Shown here piece after piece: positions 11,496 to 16,840 of a stretch of DNA of 16,840 bases. The translations under genes were made by a program, and so were the position numbers. The DNA lies in contig SLDB01000029.1 of assembly GCA_007125475.1 (NCBI GenBank), positions 1 through 16,840 of the forward strand. The letters are read 5' to 3'. The stretch comes from Nitriliruptoraceae bacterium (lineage in GTDB: Bacteria; Actinomycetota; Nitriliruptoria; Nitriliruptorales; Nitriliruptoraceae). The notes under the pieces were generated by a model. It worked only from the letters and a program-made list of their open reading frames with translations, was not told the DNA's origin and made no database searches. The stretch's first letter is position 1. Every line of letters begins with the position of its first letter.

Positions 11496-13139
11496 TCAGC
11501 GGCCGGGAGCGTCCGGCAACGGGGCGTCGCCGTAGGCGGTGCGGCCGTTGACCACCGTGAGCACCGCCGGGTGGCCCCGCGGGTCGTCGGCGGCGTAGGG
11601 ATCGCCCTCGAACGCCGCGAGGTCGGCGCGCATCCCGGCCCGGACCACCCCGACGTACCGGTCCTGACGCGCGGCACTGCGGCCGCCGAGCGTCGACATC
11701 GAGACCGCCTCCAGCCTCCCGACGGCGTGTTCGGCGTGCCGGCGCGTCTCGGCGTGCCACACCGTGCGCCACGGATCGGCCGCGTAGCTGTCACCGTCGG
11801 AGCCGAACGCCACCCCGATCCCCCGGTCCGCCAGCGCCCGGAACGGGTTCGTCCCCGCCGCCCGTTCGGGGCCGAGCCGGGTCTCGTAGACCCCACCGGG
11901 ACCGCCCCACCGCCCCTCGTACGCCGGTTGGCCGGAGATGTGCAACCCGAGCTCGGCGACGTCGTCGAGGACGTCCACGGGGAGGACGTCGGCGTGCTCG
12001 ATGCGGTGCCGCCCCCGGCGGATCATGTCGCGGCCGCCGTCACGGTCGAGGTTCTCGGCCACCTTCGCCCAGCACCGCACCGCCTGACGCACCGCGGCGT
12101 CGCCGACGGCGTGGACGGCCGACTGCAACCCGGTCCGCGTCACCTCGGTGAACCAGGCCACGAGGTTGTCGTCGTCGAACTCGAGCTCCCCATGGTGGCC
12201 CGGGCGGTCGTGGTACGGCTCGTCGAGGGCCGCGGTCCGCGCGCCGAGGGAGCCGTCGAGGAACAGGTCGCCACCGACGACCCGAAGGTCGCGTTCGATC
12301 GGGACCGCGAGGTCGAGGTCACCCCAGAACGGCAGGACCTCGATCGGCCACTCCCCCTCGACCCAGGCATCGAAGTCGTCGACCCCCATGAGGTCGGGTC
12401 CCCCCATCTCGTGCACGGACCCCACCCCCAGGCTGGCGGCGTGACGCACCGCGACCCGGCGTGCCTCGGCGAGGTGGGAGCGGTCCATCGCCCCGACCGA
12501 CCACCGCCGCATGATGCGGTTCGCCTCCCGTCGGAGCACGCCGGTCGGCGTCCCCGCGTCGACCTCCACCCCGTCTGCCCGCGCCAACGGCGCCGAACGC
12601 AACGTGTGCTGGTCGACGAGGCAGCCGTGCCCGTCGGCGCGAGCCAGGTACACCGCCGCTCCCCCGGCGACGTCGGCGAGCTGCTCCGCGGTCGGGAGGT
12701 CGTCGGGGTACCCGTGCGGGTCCAGGCCGTGCCCCCAGATCACCCGGGACGTCGACTGGGCCGCGTACGCCGCCACCAGGCGGAGCAGCTCCGCACCGCT
12801 GCGCGCCTGGGAGAGGTCGAGGCCGCGCAACGACATCCCCATCGTGGTCATGTGGGCGTGGGCGTCGACGAACGCCGGGCCGATCACGCACCCGTCGAGC
12901 GCGAGCCGCGCACGGTGTGCCGGGGCGTGGTCGGGGTCGTCACCGACCCACACCACCCGGCTGCCGCGGACCAGCACGGCCCGCGCCTGGGTTCGTGCGT
13001 GGCCGAGGGTGACGACGCGATCCGCGGTGATCAGGGTGCCGCGGACCTCGTGTTGTGTGCCCCGACGCTGCGGGATCACCAGGGTGTCCTTCACGCCGCA
13101 CCCACCGCGTTCACGCGGGACCTCCACCTCGACGATCAC
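11496..13139 (-). CDS. YtcJ/AepA-type amidohydrolase
   Basis: The protein is up to 547 aa and has the metal-dependent amidohydrolase fold of the YtcJ-like group: N-terminal beta domain TLITADRVVTLG...RAVLVRGSRVVWVG (35-66), GPAFVDAHAHM with metal His94 and His96 (87-97), GLQSAVHAVGDAAV, RIEHADVL, and FGSDGDSYAADPW with the catalytic Asp. The C-terminal ADLAAFEGDPYAADDP...VNGRTAYG completes the split beta domain. Members hydrolyse amide or imide-type bonds; the substrate is unknown. The start is uncertain: GTG at 13137-13139 or GTG at 13092-13094 (16 codons in), neither with a strong Shine-Dalgarno. The first 30 residues are not part of the conserved fold. Confidence 0.88.
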   Translation of the reverse strand: MIVEVEVPRERGGCGVKDTLVIPQRRGTQHEVRGTLITADRVVTLGHARTQARAVLVRGSRVVWVGDDPDHAPAHRARLALDGCVIGPAFVDAHAHMTTMGMSLRGLDLSQARSGAELLRLVAAYAAQSTSRVIWGHGLDPHGYPDDLPTAEQLADVAGGAAVYLARADGHGCLVDQHTLRSAPLARADGVEVDAGTPTGVLRREANRIMRRWSVGAMDRSHLAEARRVAVRHAASLGVGSVHEMGGPDLMGVDDFDAWVEGEWPIEVLPFWGDLDLAVPIERDLRVVGGDLFLDGSLGARTAALDEPYHDRPGHHGELEFDDDNLVAWFTEVTRTGLQSAVHAVGDAAVRQAVRCWAKVAENLDRDGGRDMIRRGRHRIEHADVLPVDVLDDVAELGLHISGQPAYEGRWGGPGGVYETRLGPERAAGTNPFRALADRGIGVAFGSDGDSYAADPWRTVWHAETRRHAEHAVGRLEAVSMSTLGGRSAARQDRYVGVVRAGMRADLAAFEGDPYAADDPRGHPAVLTVVNGRTAYGDAPLPDAPGR

Positions 13140-13175
13140 CTACGACCCCGATGCTAGGCCGGCGGACCCGACGTG

Positions 13176-13223
13176 TCACCGACGGGTCACCACTGCCCCA
13201 CCGATCGGTCACCGACTCGTCAC
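13176..13223. repeat. Two-copy direct repeat containing the stop codon of the TM-protein gene
   Basis: On the minus strand GTGACGAGTCGGTGA (13209-13223, encoding Val-Thr-Ser-Arg-stop) recurs as GTGACCCGTCGGTGA at 13176-13190, with two mismatches in 15. The spacing is 33 bp, so the second TGA is in frame with the first. Additional GGTCACC/GTCACC half-motifs lie around it. Confidence 0.8.
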
Positions 13224-13649
13224 CGGGCCCGACGCCGCCGTGCCGGCCGGGCGCAGCTCGGTGGCCGAACCGGCGTCGATGCGGGCCTGGTCATCTGCCG
13301 GCTCAACACTCGCCGAGGCCCCGATGCTCATCACCAGGAACGCCGCGGCAGCGAGGAAGTACCCCAGCGTCACCCAGATCCGCCGACGGGCGACCGGCCG
13401 GCGGCGCACCTCGTCGACCATCGCCTGCAGGGCGGTGACGAACGCGGCGAGGACGCACCCCGCCGAGGTGAACACGAACACGACGGCGGCCCCTGCCTGG
13501 CCACCGGCGCCGATCACCCCGAGGACGGCGGCGAAGCCGACCCCGATCGCCACCGTCGACAGGCACACCCACCGCGCCGTCCGCAGCCGGCGCCGGTCGT
13601 GGTCGGTGACGCGGGTCGGGGAGCCGGAAGGCTCGTCGGCGTCGGTCAC
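13209..13649 (-). CDS. Small membrane protein with three predicted TM segments
   Basis: GTG at 13647-13649 overlaps the acyl-CoA dehydrogenase stop as GTGA and gives 146 aa. After a charged N-terminus (VTDHDRRRLRTARW) come hydrophobic segments at about 27-48, 53-75 and 91-112, separated by QAMVDEVRRRPVARRRIW, whose charge places that loop in the cytoplasm. A polar tail of about 34 residues follows. I do not recognise the family. Tight coupling to the acyl-CoA dehydrogenase homolog suggests shared expression only. The last codons and stop belong to a two-copy direct repeat. Confidence 0.75.
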   Translation of the reverse strand: MTDADEPSGSPTRVTDHDRRRLRTARWVCLSTVAIGVGFAAVLGVIGAGGQAGAAVVFVFTSAGCVLAAFVTALQAMVDEVRRRPVARRRIWVTLGYFLAAAAFLVMSIGASASVEPADDQARIDAGSATELRPAGTAASGPVTSR

Positions 13650-14830
13650 GGCAGGCCCCGCACCGACCACACGTCACGCCCGACCTCGTCGATCAGCGAC
13701 GGTGCGGTGCCGGTGACGCGGGCCAGCACCGCCAGCACCCCGCCCAGCTCATCGAGACGCGGTCGGTACACGGCCCCTGCCAGGTCGTCGGCGCAGGTCA
13801 ACGCCGCCCGGGCGGCCGCAACCGCGGTGACGCGGGCCGCGGCGGCGGCGCGGGAGAAGCGGTACCCGCCGCCGGCATCGGGGGTGGCACGGTGGGGCCC
13901 GATCCCCTGTGCGTGGTCGCGCCGTTCGGCCGCCGAACGCACCAGCGTCTTGGCCGCCTCGGTGCGGATCGACGCTTCGGCCAGTTCCCGGCGTGCCACC
14001 GCGTCATCGACGTCGACCAGCCGGTCCGCCAGCGCCAGGATCACCGCGTCGAGGGCCGCTTCGGCGACCCCGACCGCGCACGCGCCGAAGAGGATCCGTG
14101 AGACGTCGATGGCGGTGGTCGCGGCAGCGTCGGCGGCGCCCCCGGAGGCGAGGAGGCAGCCGGGATCGAGGCGTCCGGTGTCGACCACGACATCGGCCAC
14201 CGGCAGGCCGACGGCGACACCCTCGTCACCGTCACCGTGGCCGTCGGCGATCGGGACCGCCCCGGCCTCGAGTCGGAGCAGGTGCCGCACACCGTCGGCG
14301 TCGACGGCGGACACCACCAGGTGGTCGGCGAGGGGTGCGAGCACGACCCCCGCCAGCACGCCGTGCAGCGCGGCGTCTTCACCGCGCTGTTGGTCGCCTC
14401 CCGGCGGCTGGTGATCGGCATCGGCCCGCCCTCGACGGCCCGCCTGGAGGCGCACCAGCGCCAAACCGTCCCCCGCGCCGCCCGGCACCCCCAGGGTCAG
14501 CACACCGGCCCCGGTCGCCGCCACGGAGGTCAGGGCAGCGTCGCCGGCGTCGTGCGCCGCCAGCGCCCCGGTCAGGTGGGCAGCCAGCCCGGCACCGAGG
14601 GCGGGGATCCCCCGGGCGAGCTCCTCGACGACGACGGTGGTGGTGCGTAGCGAGACGTCGGTGCCATCGACGTGCGAGGGCAACGCCAACGCGGTGAGGT
14701 CCATCGCGGCGAGCTCGTCGAACCGGGCACGGTCGAAGCCGGTGGGTGGCCCACCGTCGCGGGAGAGCGTCGCGAGGTAGCCCTGGACCAGCTCGATCAG
14801 GTGGCGTTCCAGTTCGTCGAGGGTGTGCAC
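13646..14830 (-). CDS. Divergent acyl-CoA dehydrogenase-family protein
   Basis: The protein is 394 aa from GTG at 14828-14830, chosen because GGAGG lies 6 nt upstream (an adjacent GTG is only 3 nt from it). The N-terminal helical domain shows DELAAMDLTALALPSHVDG...LRTTTVVVEELARGIPALGAGLAAH (38-85), the usual acyl-CoA dehydrogenase layout. The C-terminal helical domain includes IDVSRILFGACAVGVAEAALDAVILALADR (241-270) and a long Ala-rich stretch. I cannot find the middle-domain FAD motif, the Q..GG.G. motif or a convincing catalytic Glu. It may be a poorly conserved or non-catalytic member. It follows the M24 peptidase by 23 nt and overlaps the TM-protein gene. Confidence 0.72.
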   Translation of the reverse strand: MHTLDELERHLIELVQGYLATLSRDGGPPTGFDRARFDELAAMDLTALALPSHVDGTDVSLRTTTVVVEELARGIPALGAGLAAHLTGALAAHDAGDAALTSVAATGAGVLTLGVPGGAGDGLALVRLQAGRRGRADADHQPPGGDQQRGEDAALHGVLAGVVLAPLADHLVVSAVDADGVRHLLRLEAGAVPIADGHGDGDEGVAVGLPVADVVVDTGRLDPGCLLASGGAADAAATTAIDVSRILFGACAVGVAEAALDAVILALADRLVDVDDAVARRELAEASIRTEAAKTLVRSAAERRDHAQGIGPHRATPDAGGGYRFSRAAAAARVTAVAAARAALTCADDLAGAVYRPRLDELGGVLAVLARVTGTAPSLIDEVGRDVWSVRGLP

Positions 14831-14853
14831 CACGGACCTCCGCGGGTCGGGGA

Positions 14854-15948
14854 TCAACCGGCCTCGATGACGTGCCGTGGACGGTGGTTCACCGACTCGG
14901 CGCCGTCGTCGGTGACGATCACGACGTCCTCGATGCGGGCGCCGAATCTGTCCGGGAGGTAGATCCCCGGTTCGACCGAGAACGCCATCCCGGCACGCAG
15001 GGCTTCGGTGTTCCCGGCCACGATCCACGGCGGCTCGTGCTCCTCGACGCCGATGCCGTGACCGGTGCGGTGGATGAAGGAGTCGCCGTACCCGGCGTCG
15101 GCGATGACCTCACGCGCCGCGGCGTCGACCGACTCCGCGGTGGCACCGGGCGCGACGGCGGCGACACCGGCCCGCTGCGCCTCTTCCAGGACCAGGTGCA
15201 CCTCGGCGTACTCGGCGGGGCAGCGGCCGACGACGTAGTTCCGGGTCTCGTCCGAGCAGTACCCCTCACGGGTGCCACCGATGTCGACGACCACCGGGTC
15301 TCCCTCGGCCAGCGGGCGGTCGCTGAGCTCGTGGTGCGGCGACGCCCCGTTGGGACCCGAGCCGACGATCACGAAGTTCACCACGTCGTGGTCGTCGAGG
15401 ATGCGCTCGGTGATCTCGCGGCCGACCTCGGCCTCGGTGCGACCCGGCCGGAGCATCTCGGCGACCTGGGCATGGACGGCGTCGATCGCGGCCCCGGCGG
15501 CCCGCAGCGCGGCGATCTCGTCGTCGGTCTTGACGACCCGCAGCTCACGGGTCACCCGCGAGCCCGCCACCCACCGTGCCGAGGTCACCGCCTGCTGCAG
15601 CGCGAGGGTGAACGAGCTCCACAGCTGGTCCTGCACCGCCAGGACGCGCGGTGAGCCCGTCGCCGTGAGCAGGTCGCGGACCACCGCGATCGGGTCCTCG
15701 ACCTCCTCCCACGGCCGGAGCTCGGCGTACGCGGTAGCGCCACTGGCCTCGGCGCGCGGCGCCTCGAGGGCCGGGACGACCAGCTGCGGGTCGGCCTCGG
15801 CGGGGACGACGAGCATCGTCAGCCGCTCCAGCGGCAGCGCGTCGTACCCGACCAGCCAGCGCAGGTCGGGGCTGGGCCCGACCAGCAGCGCGTCGATCCC
15901 CTCGGCCTGCATCGCCTCCTGGGCGCGTCGGATCCGGGTGGTGTCCAC
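14854..15948 (-). CDS. M24-family Xaa-Pro aminopeptidase/dipeptidase
   Basis: The protein has 364 aa. An N-terminal creatinase-like domain (1-135, with RIRRAQEAMQAEGIDALLVGPSPDLRWLVGY) is followed by the pita-bread peptidase domain. All five metal ligands are visible: Asp222 (VVVDIGG), Asp233 (GYCSDETRN), His297 (HRTGHGIG), Glu326 (FSVEPGIY) and Glu340 (ARIEDVV). PHHELSD (204-210) supplies the proton-shuttle His region. It cleaves peptides next to proline in the cytosol with two divalent metals; whether it acts as aminopeptidase or dipeptidase is open. GTG at 15946-15948 has GGAGG (15954-15958) 5 nt upstream. It heads a close run with the acyl-CoA dehydrogenase homolog and TM protein. Confidence 0.92.
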   Translation of the reverse strand: MDTTRIRRAQEAMQAEGIDALLVGPSPDLRWLVGYDALPLERLTMLVVPAEADPQLVVPALEAPRAEASGATAYAELRPWEEVEDPIAVVRDLLTATGSPRVLAVQDQLWSSFTLALQQAVTSARWVAGSRVTRELRVVKTDDEIAALRAAGAAIDAVHAQVAEMLRPGRTEAEVGREITERILDDHDVVNFVIVGSGPNGASPHHELSDRPLAEGDPVVVDIGGTREGYCSDETRNYVVGRCPAEYAEVHLVLEEAQRAGVAAVAPGATAESVDAAAREVIADAGYGDSFIHRTGHGIGVEEHEPPWIVAGNTEALRAGMAFSVEPGIYLPDRFGARIEDVVIVTDDGAESVNHRPRHVIEAG

Positions 15949-16027
15949 GTCGTCCTCCGTGTCGTGCGCTCACGTCCTCGGCGTCGTCCGTGACACCCCG
16001 TCGGGGTCGCCACGGGCCCGGCCACCG

Positions 16028-16840
16028 TCACACCTTCAGCCGCAGCCCCGCTCCGACGACCTCGAACGTCACCGGGGTCACGCCGACCACGTCACCGTCC
16101 GCCTCCACCGACAACCGGCGCTCGGCGGTGACCTCGACCCTGGTGCTCCGCCAGGCGCGCACGTCCGGGCGTTCGAGGTGCCGGCCACGGCGCAGCTGCC
16201 GGCTGGCGGTGAGGAGGTCGACGGGTCGGGCGCGCCACGCCTGCACGTCGAGGTAGCCGTCCGCCGGCAACGCCCGTGGTGCGACGTGCAGCCCACCGCC
16301 GAAGAACTGCCCGTTCGCCACGACGACGTTGCACAACGCCTCGGTGACCTCCCCGGCGTCGAACCGGACGGTGGTCGCCGGGCGCCGGAATGACGCGGCC
16401 GCCGCGGCGATCGCGATCCGGTAGCGGGCGGGTCCGAGCCGTCGCGGCAGGCACCCCGCCAGACGGACGACATGCGCGGCGTACCCGACGTCGGCGACGT
16501 TCACCGCCAGGCGGGTGACCTCACCGCCGTTCCGCGTCCTGGCCCGGATCCGGATCAGGTCCAGCGGCTGGGTGTCTCCGGTGACCAGGTGGTCGACGAG
16601 GACCTCGGGGGGGCGATCCAGACCGAAGGTGCGCATCAGATCGGCGCCGCTGCCGGCGGAGACCACCCCGAGGACCGGGGCAGCCTCCCCCCGGGGTTCG
16701 GCGGTCTCGGCGTCCAGCAGACCGTTCACGATCTGCTGGACCGTGCCGTCACCGCCGACGGCGACCACGAACCCGCGCCCGTCGACGGCGGCCCGTGCGG
16801 CGAGCTCCTCGGTGCCGACGGCGTCGTCGCCGACGGCGAC
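16028..16840 (-). CDS. Diacylglycerol kinase-family lipid kinase, N-terminus off the window
   Basis: 270 residues are visible and the frame is open through the right edge, so the N-terminus is missing. FVVAVGGDGTVQQIVNGLL (24-42) is the ATP-binding GGDGT motif of DAGK/YegS/sphingosine-kinase-like enzymes. The following motif, usually PAGTGND, is changed to SAGSGAD (61-67). The C-terminal beta-sandwich includes VVVANGQFFGGGLHVAPRALPADGYLDV and ends EADGDVVGVTPVTFEVVGAGLRLKV, both typical. Members phosphorylate diacylglycerol or related lipids at the membrane; the substrate here is unknown. It ends 79 bp before the M24 peptidase start. Confidence 0.88.
   Translation of the reverse strand, partial: VAVGDDAVGTEELAARAAVDGRGFVVAVGGDGTVQQIVNGLLDAETAEPRGEAAPVLGVVSAGSGADLMRTFGLDRPPEVLVDHLVTGDTQPLDLIRIRARTRNGGEVTRLAVNVADVGYAAHVVRLAGCLPRRLGPARYRIAIAAAAASFRRPATTVRFDAGEVTEALCNVVVANGQFFGGGLHVAPRALPADGYLDVQAWRARPVDLLTASRQLRRGRHLERPDVRAWRSTRVEVTAERRLSVEADGDVVGVTPVTFEVVGAGLRLKV

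Noticed and set aside
11101..11772. Minus-strand open frame extending into the gap after the amidohydrolase
   Set aside because: Most of it overlaps the amidohydrolase in another frame. The tail within the gap looks slightly protein-like but has no start with a ribosome-binding site inside the gap.
11232..13157. 641-codon plus-strand open frame over the amidohydrolase
   Set aside because: It is antisense to a gene with all metal-binding motifs and has no domain of its own.

Overview
The window is very GC-rich DNA with frequent GTG starts and tightly packed genes. Its marker set (a ClpS-DUF2017 pair, a DUF4193-type C-terminus, an Eis-like acetyltransferase, an LLM/F420-type oxidoreductase and a tRNA-Glu with the actinobacterial G1-U72 pair) points to an actinobacterium. 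A deep-branching group such as Nitriliruptoria/Euzebyales or Acidimicrobiia is possible, but that placement is inference. I see no phage, insertion sequence, CRISPR or integrase genes. This reads as chromosomal housekeeping sequence.

Layout. Only the left edge (to 242) carries a plus-strand gene, the C-terminus of a membrane protein (MurJ-like?). It converges on a long minus-strand series. From right to left in transcription order this is: a 5'-truncated diacylglycerol/lipid kinase (16028-16840), an M24 Xaa-Pro peptidase, a divergent acyl-CoA dehydrogenase homolog, a three-TM protein, and a YtcJ-type amidohydrolase. A gap of about 640 bp follows, with a strong hairpin. Next come an acidic DUF4193-like zinc-ribbon protein translationally coupled to apolipoprotein N-acyltransferase (lnt), tRNA-Glu(TTC), and a gap of about 540 bp with several palindromes and a C6-loop hairpin. 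The series continues with an unknown 155-aa protein coupled to an IMPase/histidinol-phosphatase, a PD-(D/E)XK RecB-like nuclease with an Fe-S cysteine set, an SRPBCC protein, a coiled-coil protein, a ParS-like small protein, a cold-shock protein, clpS, DUF2017, an LLM oxidoreductase and an Eis-like acetyltransferase.

Functional links. The clearest functional unit is clpS-DUF2017-LLM, joined by 4-nt overlaps. ClpS delivers N-degron substrates to ClpAP/ClpCP. Other coupled pairs are DUF4193-lnt (TGATG), unknown-155aa with the phosphatase (GTGA), and acyl-CoA dehydrogenase with the TM protein (GTGA). The rest looks like a loose collection of housekeeping genes rather than one pathway.

Most unusual signal. 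Short tandem repeats occur again and again, and at three separate gene 3' ends the repeat unit contains the gene's own last codons and TGA stop, giving one to six extra in-frame stop codons downstream (361-466, 4253-4372, 13176-13223). A fourth 18-bp array codes for a Pro/Thr/Asp tail on the nuclease, and a fifth 16-bp duplication is intergenic. The second most interesting signal is a perfect 11-bp stem at 8398-8434 with six consecutive C in its plus-strand loop, resembling half of a 6C-type actinobacterial RNA.
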